Source: an uncultured Steroidobacter sp.
GTDB taxonomy: Bacteria; Pseudomonadota; Gammaproteobacteria; Steroidobacterales; Steroidobacteraceae
NCBI GenBank assembly: GCA_937864115.1
Contig: CALMII010000018.1
Coordinates: forward strand, 1-64,000
Length of the DNA stretch: 64,000 bases
Reading direction: 5' to 3'
Shown here: in pieces, positions 23,051 through 31,681 of the stretch
Layout: each line of letters opens with the position of its first letter
Position numbering within the stretch: position 1 is the stretch's first letter
Translations under genes and position numbers: made by a program
Notes under the pieces: generated by a model
Databases searched by the model: none
Told to the model about the DNA's origin: nothing
The model's input: the letters and a program-made list of their open reading frames with translations, nothing else

Positions 23051-24964
23051 TTACTCCGACAGCAGCGTCTGTTTCCAGAACAGCACGGTCGACCAGAACT
23101 GGTAATCGACGTTCGCTTTCTTGGCGAAGCCGTGGCCTTCGTCGGTGCCGAGCAGCGACCACACCGAACCGCCCTTCGACCGCACCGCCTGGATGATCTG
23201 GTCAGCCTCGCTCGCCGGCACGCGCGGATCGTTGCCGCCGGTGACGATGAACAGCGGAATACTCAGCTTGTCGACGTGCGTCAGCGGCGAGATCTCCAGC
23301 AGCCTGGCGCGTTGCTTCGGATCGCGCTCGTCGCCGTATTCCACGCGGCGCAGGTCGCGCCGGTAGCTCTGCGTGTTCTCCAGGAACGTGACGAAGTTGG
23401 AAATGGCGACGACGCAGTTCGCGCCTTTCAATCTCGCGCCGTAGCGGATCGCGACCGCGTAGCACATGTAGCCGCCATAGGAGCCGCCGGTGACGGCGAA
23501 GCGCGAGGCATCGAGTGCGTCGTCCTTTGCCAGCGCGTCGAGGAAGGCGCCGATGTCCTTCACCGAGTCTTCGCGCTTGTCGGGTCCGTTGTCGGGGCTG
23601 ACGAAGCGTTTGCCGAAGCCGCTGGAGCCGCGCACGTTCGGAAAGAAGATCGCGATGCCGAGTTCGTTCAGGTAGTAGTTCGAGCGGCTCAGGAATACCG
23701 GCGTGAACTGCGATTCCGGACCGCCGTGGATGTTGACGAGCAGCGGCCGCTTGCCGGGAAATTTCTTCGCATCGGGTCGATAGAGAAAGCCCGACACCTT
23801 CTCCTCGTCGAAACTCGCGACTTCGACGAGTTCGGGTTCGACATTGACGTTCGGATCGAGGCCGCCGGTTTCGCTTTGCGTCCAGCGCGTCACTGCCAGC
23901 GTCTGCGGATCGATTGCGTACGCATCGCCGGCGCTGCGTGCCGAAGAGAGCGTGAGTCCGATCGTGCCCCACGGTGCGATGTGTACGCTGCCGACAGAGC
24001 CGGCGGGCAGCGCGGTCACGGTGCGCACGGCGCGCGTCTTCGGATCGAGCACCTTCACGCGGCCGACGCCGGCTTCGTTGAGGCTGTAGGCGATGAAGCT
24101 GCCGTCGTCGGCGATGTCGAAGTCCTCGACGTCCCAGCGCGGCTCGGGCGAGACGGCGGTGAATCTGCCGCTGGCCGGGTCGAGGGTGCCGAGGCGCAGG
24201 AAATCCGCGCCTTCATCGGATGTCGCCCACAGTGTGCCGTCCGCTGCAAAGCGTGCGGCGCCGTAGGCAATGTCTTTTTCCGGATTGCCGATCGGGCTGA
24301 GTTTGCCGCTGGCGAGGTCGAGCAGATACAGGTCCGAGTTCGTGATCGACAGCTGGTTGATGACGACGGCGGTACGCGTGTTGCTCGCGAAATCGAGAAT
24401 CTGCCAGCCGCCGCCGGACACCTGCGCGACCCTGCGGTCGGTCGCGGGATCGCGCGGATCCATCACGTAGAGATCGCTGTCCGCACCATTGCGCCACGTC
24501 GACGAGTAGCCGATGAGCCTGCCGTCCTTGCTCCAGCAGCCGTGCGCGTTGCGGCTCCTGCCGTCCGTGAGGAGTCGCAGCTGGCCGGACTGCAAGGTGT
24601 ACAGCTGGAAGAATTCGCTGCCGCCGACATCCTTGCGTGCGACGACGACATCGCCGCGCGGCGACCACGAGCCGAACACCGGTTCCGCCTCGAACGTGAG
24701 CTGGGTGCGCGCCATCATCGGGCCGGCCACCCGGTGCAGTTGCGCGGTATTGCCGAAACGTGTGGCGACCAGCATGGACTTGTCCGACGGACTCCAGCCC
24801 ATGAAGGTGGCCGTGCGGAATTCCATGTAGGGCCGGGTCGCGGCCACCAGTTCTTCCGGAATCGCCGGGATGCCGTCGGCCACCAGCGCGGCGGGTTTTT
24901 CGACCGCCCCATGCGCGAGCGAGCCGATGGCAAGGATTGCGAATGCCAGCAGCGGGGTTTTCAT
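23051..24964 (-). CDS. Secreted S9 family prolyl oligopeptidase/dipeptidyl peptidase
   Basis: A 637-residue serine peptidase with a signal peptide (MKTPLLAFAILAIGSLAHG). A seven-bladed propeller covers about residues 50-380, then an alpha/beta hydrolase domain: NIHGGPESQF, nucleophile GGSYGGYM, acid in TGGNDPRVP and base in DEGHGF. It probably degrades short peptides in the periplasm. The start at 24964 is chosen because the frame upstream has no signal sequence and overlaps the divergent promoter region. Confidence 0.9.
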   Translation of the reverse strand: MKTPLLAFAILAIGSLAHGAVEKPAALVADGIPAIPEELVAATRPYMEFRTATFMGWSPSDKSMLVATRFGNTAQLHRVAGPMMARTQLTFEAEPVFGSWSPRGDVVVARKDVGGSEFFQLYTLQSGQLRLLTDGRSRNAHGCWSKDGRLIGYSSTWRNGADSDLYVMDPRDPATDRRVAQVSGGGWQILDFASNTRTAVVINQLSITNSDLYLLDLASGKLSPIGNPEKDIAYGAARFAADGTLWATSDEGADFLRLGTLDPASGRFTAVSPEPRWDVEDFDIADDGSFIAYSLNEAGVGRVKVLDPKTRAVRTVTALPAGSVGSVHIAPWGTIGLTLSSARSAGDAYAIDPQTLAVTRWTQSETGGLDPNVNVEPELVEVASFDEEKVSGFLYRPDAKKFPGKRPLLVNIHGGPESQFTPVFLSRSNYYLNELGIAIFFPNVRGSSGFGKRFVSPDNGPDKREDSVKDIGAFLDALAKDDALDASRFAVTGGSYGGYMCYAVAIRYGARLKGANCVVAISNFVTFLENTQSYRRDLRRVEYGDERDPKQRARLLEISPLTHVDKLSIPLFIVTGGNDPRVPASEADQIIQAVRSKGGSVWSLLGTDEGHGFAKKANVDYQFWSTVLFWKQTLLSE

Positions 24965-25085
24965 CAAGATGAGTTCTCCGAGCGCGATGTGCGGAGCATA
25001 GCGCGGGCGTGCGCCGTTGCAGCGACCGCAGGCCACGAAGGCGTATATGATCGGTTCCGTTGCGACAGTGGCATCGAGGGTACTC

Positions 25086-25340
25086 ATGAGACGCGCGATG
25101 TTCGTTTGTGCCGGCCTGTTCCTGGCGGCCTGCACCACCATCAAGATCGATCACGGCGGCGTCAACGAAATCACTCACGAGGGCGGCGCGGCGGAAGCGC
25201 AGGAACTGGCGGATCGCGCCTGTCATCGCGCCGGCAGCGGTTACGGCAAGGTGGTCTCGACCGTCAACAAGGATGCTTCGCTGCCGCCCGGCACGGGCAG
25301 GCAGGTCACGACCTTTCGCTGCACGAACGATCGAGGCTGA
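25086..25340 (+). CDS. Small lipoprotein
   Basis: An 84-residue protein with a signal peptide and lipobox (LFLAAC). The mature part is short, with two further cysteines (DRACHRAG, FRCTNDRG) that may pair. GAGGGTACTC precedes the ATG. No family recognised. Envelope location is inferred from the lipobox. Confidence 0.65.
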   Translation: MRRAMFVCAGLFLAACTTIKIDHGGVNEITHEGGAAEAQELADRACHRAGSGYGKVVSTVNKDASLPPGTGRQVTTFRCTNDRG

Positions 25341-25347
25341 CTCTTGT

Positions 25348-25441
25348 TGTAGGTCAGGCTTCAGCCTGACTCCGAAGAGGCCGGCTGTAGGTCAGGCTTC
25401 AGCCTGACTTCCTGAAAAAGCCGGCTGAAGCCGGCCCCACA
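25348..25441. repeat. Family A repeat with tandem half
   Basis: A GTCAGGCT hairpin and a partial GGCCGGCT, then a second GTCAGGCT hairpin and a full GGCCGGCT end: one A element apparently inserted into another. Confidence 0.9.
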
Positions 25442-25530
25442 GGAAGAAAAAACGGAGCTGCACCTCCAGCCAATTGCCGTGAGGTGGCGGGGCGAGGAAG
25501 GTAACGGCGTTCTCACGAGGAGATCGCTGG

Positions 25531-26517
25531 ATGCGCATCGTCGTCGACCCGCGGATCGAACGGATTCTGCGGCTGCCGGAACAGGATGGGAACGCCTGGC
25601 AGGCCGATCTCGACCGGTTCCGACAAGGCGATGAAACGCTGACGCGCCGCTCGGTGGGCGAATCGACCATGCGGGCCGTGCAGCGCCTGCTGATCTTCCT
25701 GGGCTATTCGACAGCTTCCACCGGCGCATTCCTGATCGACGGCAATTTCGGTCGCGGTACCAATCGCGCCGTCGCGCAATTCCAGTTCGAGAACTCGCTG
25801 ACGCGCGCCATCGATCGCGGCACGCTGTGCTACGCCTGCACCTGGCAGACGGCGAGTGCCGGCATCGTGGCGATTCCGGACGCGAAGCTCACGCCCGCGA
25901 CGCTCGAGCGCATGCTGGCGCGCGCGGCCGCAATGCTCGAACAGGGCGAAGTCATGTGCGGCAGCCTCGATGAGGCGCTGTTTCATCTGGATGCATTGCA
26001 TCGCCGGCGCCTGCTCACCTGCAGGGAAGTCTTCGAGAAATACGCAGCGGTCGCCGATCGGGCGGTCGACGCGGTCGCGGCGCACGGCGTCGTCATCGCG
26101 CGCGAATGGCTGCTCGCGATCATCAAGCAGGAGACGAGCGGCATCGTGCGCCCGCGCTTCGAACAGCATCTGCTGACGCGGCTCAACCATCAGCGGCCGG
26201 TGGAGGACTTCGTCGAACTGCGCTATCGCTCGATGAGTTTCGGTCTCGGCCAGATCCTGGGCGAGAACTACCGGCGCGTCGGCGCCGCGTCGGCGAGACG
26301 CATGTATCTGAGTTCGATACCGGAGCAGGTGATGCAGATCGGACGTTTTCTCGCTGCTTCCGCCGGCGTTGCGAAGAGCGTTGGCCGGACGACGCCGGGC
26401 GAAAGCGACTTTCGCGCCGTTGCGCGCTACTACAACGGTCCGGGCTACGAGAAGCATCACTACCACGAGTCGCTCGCGACCTGGTTCCGCGAGTTCAGGG
26501 CGCTCGCGGCGCAGTGA
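25531..26517 (+). CDS. Peptidoglycan-binding protein with N-acetylmuramidase-like domain
   Basis: A 328-residue protein. About residues 45-85 resemble a PG_binding_1 repeat (MRAVQRLLIFLGYST, FLIDGNFGRGTNRAVAQFQ). The C-terminal 180 residues resemble DUF3380-type muramidases with a candidate catalytic Glu in IIKQETSGIVRP and MSFGLGQILGENYRRVG. No signal peptide is visible, so it may be cytoplasmic, exported otherwise, or holin-assisted. A GAGGAG site precedes the start. Confidence 0.72.
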   Translation: MRIVVDPRIERILRLPEQDGNAWQADLDRFRQGDETLTRRSVGESTMRAVQRLLIFLGYSTASTGAFLIDGNFGRGTNRAVAQFQFENSLTRAIDRGTLCYACTWQTASAGIVAIPDAKLTPATLERMLARAAAMLEQGEVMCGSLDEALFHLDALHRRRLLTCREVFEKYAAVADRAVDAVAAHGVVIAREWLLAIIKQETSGIVRPRFEQHLLTRLNHQRPVEDFVELRYRSMSFGLGQILGENYRRVGAASARRMYLSSIPEQVMQIGRFLAASAGVAKSVGRTTPGESDFRAVARYYNGPGYEKHHYHESLATWFREFRALAAQ

Positions 26518-26554
26518 TTCCCAGCAGAAGCAAGACAGCCCCCCAGCGGCTTTT

Positions 26555-27271
26555 TCAGTTCCCGTCGCGCTCGGGCAGTTCCGGCGTGACGCCCGGCTTC
26601 AGTTCGGGCAGCGGACGGTCGCGCTCGAGCGGTTTGAAGAGATCGCCGCGCGGTTCGCGCCGGCCCACATTGAACTTGCACTTCATCATGGGCGGCAGCC
26701 CGGGGTTGACGACGTCGCGTGCCGTGGGAACGAGCTTGTCGAGTTCGAAGTAGCAGTTCTCGTTGAGCCACACGACCGGGTTGTCGTTGATGTCCGTGTC
26801 GAGTTCGCCGAAGGATTTGCCGGGCGATTCGAATATCGATGGCGCCGATGGTTCGGGGGCCGGTCCGGGCTTGCGGGGACCGAGATTGCGATAGCGTTCG
26901 GTGACGGCGTCTTCGACCGCTTTCTTTGCGTTGTAGGCGGCGTGCGCACTCCAGTCGGTTTGTCGCGGCGGCAGCGACGCGGGTTCGGGAGCGGCACTGA
27001 CCGCGTTGCGGGTTTCGTCGCGACGATTGCGGAGATCGGTGGCGGGCGTGCGATCGGCGCGGGTCGTGCTCGAGGTTGCGGTGGGTGGCGGTTCAGCGAT
27101 CGACGGCTGCAGCTCGATCCATGTCAGGGCCGGATCGTCGCCGTGCAGCAGCCAGCGCGGCGCAAACGCGCCATGCCATGCAAGCACGAGCAACAGCGCA
27201 TGCCCCGCGACGACGATGCATGCCGCCAGCGCACGCGACCTCGATGTATCCGCGCCGGACGGTGGCCGCAC
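26555..27271 (-). CDS. TonB-like single-pass membrane protein, unknown function
   Basis: A 238-residue protein with one N-terminal membrane helix (ALAACIVVAGHALLLVLAW) and a long Pro/Thr-rich periplasmic part, the topology of TonB-like or energy-coupling adaptors. No TonB C-terminal domain is recognised. The C-terminal 110 residues contain ENCYFELDKLVPTARD and a late MKCKFNVG, with two cysteines. Function unknown. Confidence 0.6.
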   Translation of the reverse strand: MRPPSGADTSRSRALAACIVVAGHALLLVLAWHGAFAPRWLLHGDDPALTWIELQPSIAEPPPTATSSTTRADRTPATDLRNRRDETRNAVSAAPEPASLPPRQTDWSAHAAYNAKKAVEDAVTERYRNLGPRKPGPAPEPSAPSIFESPGKSFGELDTDINDNPVVWLNENCYFELDKLVPTARDVVNPGLPPMMKCKFNVGRREPRGDLFKPLERDRPLPELKPGVTPELPERDGN

Positions 27272-27355
27272 CAGAGATCGTCCCCCTGTGTCGCACGACG
27301 CGAGTCCGTGCGCTGGTTCTAGAGGACGACCCGGAGCGGAAGTTCCGTCGCGCGA

Positions 27356-27922
27356 TCAGTCGCGTCTGGCGGCGCGTCGGCGGCGTGCGCCCGCCATGCC
27401 CGCGAGGCCCAGCGCGAGCAGTCCGAGCGTCGCGGGCTCCGGCACGCTGACGGGTTCGGTCACGGGTTCGTCGATGGGAAAGTCGTCGCCAGGCCAGGAA
27501 TCGATCGGCGTGAGAACGATCGGATCTTGCGGCGGCAGCGGGTCGGTCGTCGGTGCATCGCCGTCGCCGGCATCGTCGTGAGGGTCATCGACGGTGTTCG
27601 ACGGCGGTTCGGCCGGCATCGGCTCCACCGGCGCGGCGCCTTCGCCGGACGGCTTGCCGCCGCCCACTGTGCCGATCGTCGGACCGCCGAGCGCAGCGAA
27701 CTGCGCGGGGCCGGCACCGTCATTCGCACCGCTGCGAGCGCCGCCGGGCCGATGCAGTTCGGGGAACACGATGGCGACCGGGACTTCGGGAAGGACGGCG
27801 GCCAGCCGCTCGCGGCTGCAGTGGCGGCAACGAGCACGCGTACACGGACGTGCACGGGCGAGGTAGTCTCGATCGAGTCTCCCGATGGCTGTTGCACGCA
27901 TGCGCCATTCCTTCGTTCGCAT
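27356..27922 (-). CDS. PEP-CTERM sorting-domain protein, start uncertain
   Basis: The C-terminus reads VPEPATLGLLALGLAGMAG followed by ARRRRAARRD, a textbook PEP-CTERM signal (PEP, membrane helix, basic cluster) processed by exosortase. The preceding part is Pro/Asp-rich low-complexity sequence. No signal peptide is visible at the N-terminus, and the 5' end overlaps the divergent hydrolase start at 27900. The true start is therefore probably further in, or the gene is decayed. Confidence 0.6.
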   Translation of the reverse strand: MRTKEWRMRATAIGRLDRDYLARARPCTRARCRHCSRERLAAVLPEVPVAIVFPELHRPGGARSGANDGAGPAQFAALGGPTIGTVGGGKPSGEGAAPVEPMPAEPPSNTVDDPHDDAGDGDAPTTDPLPPQDPIVLTPIDSWPGDDFPIDEPVTEPVSVPEPATLGLLALGLAGMAGARRRRAARRD

Positions 27923-29459
27923 CGCTTTCTGTTCCCTGCTGTTCGGTGTCGTCTCCTGCGCCCAGACACCGGCGCAATCTGCGGCATCGTTCGACGCCCT
28001 CGTCGACGACGTCGTGCAGCGCTATCGCCTGCCCGGCCTCGCCATCGGCGTGATCGAAGACGGCGAGGTCGTCTACACGCGCACGATCGGCGAAGTCGTC
28101 GCGGGTTCAGGCGAGAAGGTCGACGCCGACACGCTGTTCAAGATCGCTTCCAACGGCAAGGCGATGACGACGGGCGTGCTCGCGCGCCTGGTCGATGCCG
28201 GCAAGCTCGACTGGAACGATCCCGTCACGAAGCATCTGCCGCAGTTCCGCATGTACGACCCGTGGGTGACGCAGAACCTCCAGGTACGCGATCTCCTGAT
28301 CCACAACAGCGGGCTGCGCGAAGGCGCAGGCGATCTCATGTTCTGGCCCGAGCCGACGCTGTTCACGCGCGCCGACATCATCGCGGCGCTCGCGCATCTG
28401 AAGCCGCTGCACAGCTTCCGCTCGCGCTACGACTACGACAATCTGATGTACGTCGTCGCCGGCGAGGTGGCTGCGGCGGCGGGCGGTGCAAGCTACGAAA
28501 CACTCGTGCAGCGCGAACTCTTCGCGCCGCTCGGCATGACACGTTGCCGGGTCGGCGGGTTCGATCGGGAGTCGGTCGGCAACGTCGCGCAGCCGCACAT
28601 GCGTCAGTACGACGGCAATGTCGTGATTCGTGCGGACGAGAAGATCGTTCCCGTCATTCCCTCCGCCGCGGCCGGCGGCATTCGCTGCAGCCTGAACGAC
28701 ATGCTCGCCTGGATGCAGCTGTGGCTCGATCCCGACCTGAAGTCACGCGACGGCAAACCGTGGCTGTCGCAGGCGCAGCGCACTGCACTGTGGAGCGCGC
28801 ATACGCCGATGCCGATCTCGAAGCGTCAGCGCGACTGGGACGGCAGCCGCTTCAATGCGTACGGCTACGGCTGGCGGCTCTCCGACGTCGACGGCGTCTG
28901 GCGCGTCGCGCACACCGGCACGCTCGCGGGCATGTTCTCCGCCGTGAATCTGTTTCCGGAGAAGAATGGCGGCTTCGTGTTCATGATCAACGGTGACGGC
29001 GCCGACGCGCGCGCCGTGCTGAATTCCGCGCTGGCAAAACATTTCACCGCACCCGACAACGCGAAACCGGCGTCCTGGTATGCGCAGGCGATCGAAGCGG
29101 AGCGGGCAGGGAAGCCGGCGGAAAAGCGTGCGCCGGATACCTCGTCGCGACGGCCCGCGCTCGCACGGAACATGACGCAGCAGCTTGGCGTCTACCGCGA
29201 CCCCTGGTTCGGCGAGGTGATGGTCTGTGCCGCAGGCGAGGAGGTGCGGTTCGCTTCGGCCAGATCGACGCAACTGCACGGGCGTCTCATGCAGGTCGGC
29301 GAACGCGTGCTGGTGGACTGGGATGAGGAGAGCGTCGACGTGGAGCCCTGGCTGCATTTCGCCGGCGCGTCGCTCACGCTGAGCAAGGTGGATCCGGATG
29401 CGGACTTCAGCTACGACTATGAGGACCTTGCTTTCACGCGCGTGGCTGCGTGTCCTTGA
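27900..29459 (+). CDS. Serine hydrolase, class C beta-lactamase/penicillin-binding family
   Basis: A 519-residue protein with a lipoprotein-type signal (lipobox near FGVVSC). Beta-lactamase-fold motifs are present: SxxK as SNGK, YxN as YDN in RYDYDNLMYV, and a late HTG in VAHTGTLAG. The C-terminal 100 residues form a DUF3471-like domain ending DFSYDYEDLAFT. Probably a periplasmic esterase or D-aminopeptidase rather than a resistance enzyme. Paralogue of the truncated gene at 1-366. An in-frame ATG at 27885 is also possible. Confidence 0.88.
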   Translation: MRHSFVRIAFCSLLFGVVSCAQTPAQSAASFDALVDDVVQRYRLPGLAIGVIEDGEVVYTRTIGEVVAGSGEKVDADTLFKIASNGKAMTTGVLARLVDAGKLDWNDPVTKHLPQFRMYDPWVTQNLQVRDLLIHNSGLREGAGDLMFWPEPTLFTRADIIAALAHLKPLHSFRSRYDYDNLMYVVAGEVAAAAGGASYETLVQRELFAPLGMTRCRVGGFDRESVGNVAQPHMRQYDGNVVIRADEKIVPVIPSAAAGGIRCSLNDMLAWMQLWLDPDLKSRDGKPWLSQAQRTALWSAHTPMPISKRQRDWDGSRFNAYGYGWRLSDVDGVWRVAHTGTLAGMFSAVNLFPEKNGGFVFMINGDGADARAVLNSALAKHFTAPDNAKPASWYAQAIEAERAGKPAEKRAPDTSSRRPALARNMTQQLGVYRDPWFGEVMVCAAGEEVRFASARSTQLHGRLMQVGERVLVDWDEESVDVEPWLHFAGASLTLSKVDPDADFSYDYEDLAFTRVAACP

Positions 29460-29491
29460 GACAGCGGAGGAGGGTCAGGGTGGGCCTCTTA

Positions 29492-29563
29492 CTGTGGGGC
29501 CGGCTTTAGCCGGCCTTCTTTTAAGGAGTCAGGCTGAAGCCTGACCTACAGCCTGACCCACAA
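29492..29563. repeat. Family A dispersed repeat
   Basis: A complete A element with a short duplicated CCTGACC tail, between convergent genes. Confidence 0.9.
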
Positions 29564-29579
29564 GAATCCCCCGTCCGCG

Positions 29580-29915
29580 TCAGAGCGGCGACGTGCTCAA
29601 TTTGAGACCTGCAACACCCATGACGATCAGCAGCAGGCTCAGCAGCCGCGTCGTGCTGGCGGATTCGCCGAACACGACGATGCCGACGATCGCGGTGCCG
29701 ACGGCGCCGATGCCCACCCACACGGCATAGGCCGTGCCCACCGGCAGTGATTTCAACGACACGGCCAGCAGCGTGATGCTGATGAGGAGCGCGGCGCCCG
29801 TACCGAGGCTCGGCCACAGGCGAGTGAAACCTTCGGTGTACTTGAGCCCGACGGCCCATGCGATTTCGAAAAGGCCGGCCAGCAATAACAGGAGCCAGGG
29901 AAGCTGTGAGGACAT
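29580..29915 (-). CDS. sugE: Guanidinium exporter (SMR family, Gdx/SugE)
   Basis: A 111-residue small multidrug resistance protein with four membrane helices. The first contains the essential Glu in [20 protein letters not shown], typical of the SugE/Gdx subgroup that exports guanidinium in exchange for protons, rather than EmrE. I start at ATG 29915 (MSSQLPW). The guanidine-II riboswitch directly upstream agrees with this assignment. Confidence 0.92.
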   Translation of the reverse strand: MSSQLPWLLLLLAGLFEIAWAVGLKYTEGFTRLWPSLGTGAALLISITLLAVSLKSLPVGTAYAVWVGIGAVGTAIVGIVVFGESASTTRLLSLLLIVMGVAGLKLSTSPL

Positions 29916-29930
29916 GATGACACCGCAGTT

Positions 29931-29980
29931 GCGGGGTCGTCCCCTGGAGTGACTGCAGCCGCGAGGTCGTCCCCGCGACG
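29931..29980 (-). promoter_or_regulatory. Guanidine-II (mini-ykkC) riboswitch
   Basis: On the minus strand two hairpins carry identical ACGA tetraloops: CGCGGGG-ACGA-CCTCGCG (29977-29960) and GGGG-ACGA-CCCC (29944-29933), joined by a short linker. Twin hairpins with ACGR loops define the mini-ykkC/guanidine-II class. The second hairpin ends 17 bases before the sugE start, where it can control ribosome access, turning on exporter synthesis when guanidine is present. Confidence 0.88.
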
Positions 29981-30012
29981 CACCGACCTGGAATATTCGG
30001 TGCCGGGCATTA

Positions 30013-30210
30013 GTGTTTCGCCGCTGCGCGAAGTTCCCGATCCCGGACCGCACGATCGTCAGCGCGGGCTTCCAGTATCAGACGGAGCTGGGCGGGAGGC
30101 GTACCGTGATCGCCGGCAGCATCAACAATCTGTTCGACGAGAAATACTGGGACCGCAACACGCTCGGCGAAGGCGTCAACGGCGCGCTGGGGCTGCGGGT
30201 TCATTGGTGA
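30013..30210 (+). pseudogene. Remnant of a TonB-dependent receptor, 3' end only
   Basis: The last 45 or so codons read AGFQYQTEL, then VIAGSINNLFDEKYW and end GALGLRVHW, the standard final strands and terminal aromatic residue of an outer-membrane TonB-dependent receptor. Everything upstream of about 30040 is replaced by the sugE control region. No start or plug domain exists, so this is a fossil, not a gene. Confidence 0.7.
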
Positions 30211-30213
30211 GGA

Positions 30214-30735
30214 TCAGCCGTCCGCCGGCTGCGCCGGTGTTTCCAGAATCAGCTGATAGAAGGCGAGATCCAGCCAGCGTCCGAACTTGAAGCCGGCCTG
30301 GCTGATCGTGCCCGCGTGCGTGAATCCGAGCTTCTCATGCAGTCGGATGCTGGTGGTGTTGGTGGCGTCGATGCCGCCCACCATCAGGTGATAGTTCTGC
30401 TGTCGGGCGGCATCGATGAGTTGCTGCATGAGCAGCGGCGCCAGTCCCTTGCCGCGATGCTTGTGGTGGATGTAGATCGAGTGTTCCACCGAGTATTTGT
30501 AGGCAGCGTGGGGCCGGAATTTTCCGTAGCTCGCGAATCCGAGCAGCACGCCGTCGTCGTTCACCGCGCCGATCACCGGAAAATCGCCGGCGCGTTTGAC
30601 CTCGAACCATTCCGTCATGCTCTGCGCCGTGCGCGGCTTGTAGTCGTACAGCGCGGTCGTGTTGAGGATCGCGTCGTTGAAGATGTCGAGGATCGCGGCG
30701 CCGTGAGCATCGAGCGTGCAGGTGACGATCTTCAA
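30214..30735 (-). CDS. GNAT acetyltransferase, phosphinothricin acetyltransferase-like
   Basis: A 173-residue N-acetyltransferase of the PAT subgroup: ILDIFNDAILNTTALYDYKPR near the N-terminus, SIYIHHKHRGKGLAPLLMQQL (acetyl-CoA site) and SIRLHEKLGFTHAGT. I choose the TTG at 30735 because AGGAGA sits before it and it overlaps the lspA stop as TTGA, a common coupling arrangement. The next Met would remove the first conserved motif. Substrate likely an amino-acid-like amine. Confidence 0.85.
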   Translation of the reverse strand: MKIVTCTLDAHGAAILDIFNDAILNTTALYDYKPRTAQSMTEWFEVKRAGDFPVIGAVNDDGVLLGFASYGKFRPHAAYKYSVEHSIYIHHKHRGKGLAPLLMQQLIDAARQQNYHLMVGGIDATNTTSIRLHEKLGFTHAGTISQAGFKFGRWLDLAFYQLILETPAQPADG

Positions 30736-31235
30736 GCGGTCTCCTGTTTTCCCGGCTTGACCAGGAAGTCGGTCAGCAGCAACCACACGACACCGGCCAT
30801 GATCGCAACGTCCGCCACGTTGAATACGCCGGTGCGCAGCGTGCCAATGCCGAGATTCAGGAAGTCGACCACGTAGCCGCCGTAGGCGACGCGATCGATC
30901 AGGTTGCCCGCGCCGCCGGCAAGGATCAGCGACAGCGGCACGAGGTTGCGCGGATTCACGTTCTTCCACCACAGCAGATAGACCAGCAGGCCGAGCAGCA
31001 CGATGCCGACGCCCGCGGACAGCAATGCCTGTCGCCAGCCGGGCGGCAACGAATCGCCGAGACTCAGGAAGGCGCCGTAGTTGTGGGCGAGTTGCAGGCG
31101 CACGGTATCGCCGAGGTAGGACCACGCGTCTTCGCGCGGCAGAGTCGCCTTGGCGATCGCCTTGGTGAGCTGATCCAGTCCGATGCAGACCAGCAGCACC
31201 GCAGCAATTTTCCAGAGTCTGTTTGCAGAGGACAT
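30732..31235 (-). CDS. lspA: Lipoprotein signal peptidase
   Basis: A 167-residue inner-membrane aspartyl protease that cleaves prolipoproteins after lipidation. Four membrane helices, with the catalytic Asp pair in GGAGNLIDRV and FNVADVAI. The start touches the stop of the gene at 31235-31645 (TGATG). Downstream it is coupled to the GNAT gene. Confidence 0.95.
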   Translation of the reverse strand: MSSANRLWKIAAVLLVCIGLDQLTKAIAKATLPREDAWSYLGDTVRLQLAHNYGAFLSLGDSLPPGWRQALLSAGVGIVLLGLLVYLLWWKNVNPRNLVPLSLILAGGAGNLIDRVAYGGYVVDFLNLGIGTLRTGVFNVADVAIMAGVVWLLLTDFLVKPGKQETA

Positions 31236-31645
31236 CAGGTTTCCGGCGTGTCGGTATCGAGAGTGCCTTTCTCCAGCGCCACGCGCGCGGCGGTCGCCAG
31301 CGCTTCGTAGCGCTGCTTGAAATCGCGCAGTGCCTGCTCGTCCAGTTCCTCCAGGTCGAGCAGCGCGTTGTGCGCGCCCTTCGTGGCGCGAATCAGTTCG
31401 TCGAGCTTCACCTGCATCGCTTCGGTGTCGCGGTTCTGGGTGTTCTGGATCAGGAACACCATCAGGAACGTGACGATCGTCGTACCGGTGTTGATCACCA
31501 GCTGCCAGGTATCGCTGAACCCGAACAGTGGCCCGGTGACGGCCCAGATGACGACGATCAGCATCGCCAGCAGAAACGTGGCCGGCTTGCCGGTGAAGCG
31601 CGCAGCCTTCTTGGCCAGCGTGGAATAGAGGCTAACCGCGGGCAT
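31235..31645 (-). CDS. Low-affinity iron permease family protein
   Basis: A 136-residue protein with two membrane helices (LLAMLIVVIWAVTGPLFGF and TGTTIVTFLMVFLIQNTQNRD), the conserved core of the family. The C-terminal helix is soluble and acidic. The annotation name comes from yeast Fet4; a transport role in bacteria is unproven. It overlaps the start of lspA. Confidence 0.8.
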   Translation of the reverse strand: MPAVSLYSTLAKKAARFTGKPATFLLAMLIVVIWAVTGPLFGFSDTWQLVINTGTTIVTFLMVFLIQNTQNRDTEAMQVKLDELIRATKGAHNALLDLEELDEQALRDFKQRYEALATAARVALEKGTLDTDTPET

Positions 31646-31681
31646 GATCCTCTCCTGCGATTCGAGCGGGTGATGACGAGG

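Noticed and set aside
23132..25369. A 745-codon plus-strand open frame opposite the S9 peptidase
   Set aside because: Antisense shadow in GC-rich sequence: composition is Arg/Ala/Gly-rich without motifs, while the minus strand has a full catalytic triad and signal peptide.
30736..31125. N-terminal extension of the GNAT gene over lspA
   Set aside because: The extra 130 residues are the out-of-frame shadow of lspA; the TTG at 30735 with AGGAGA explains the start.
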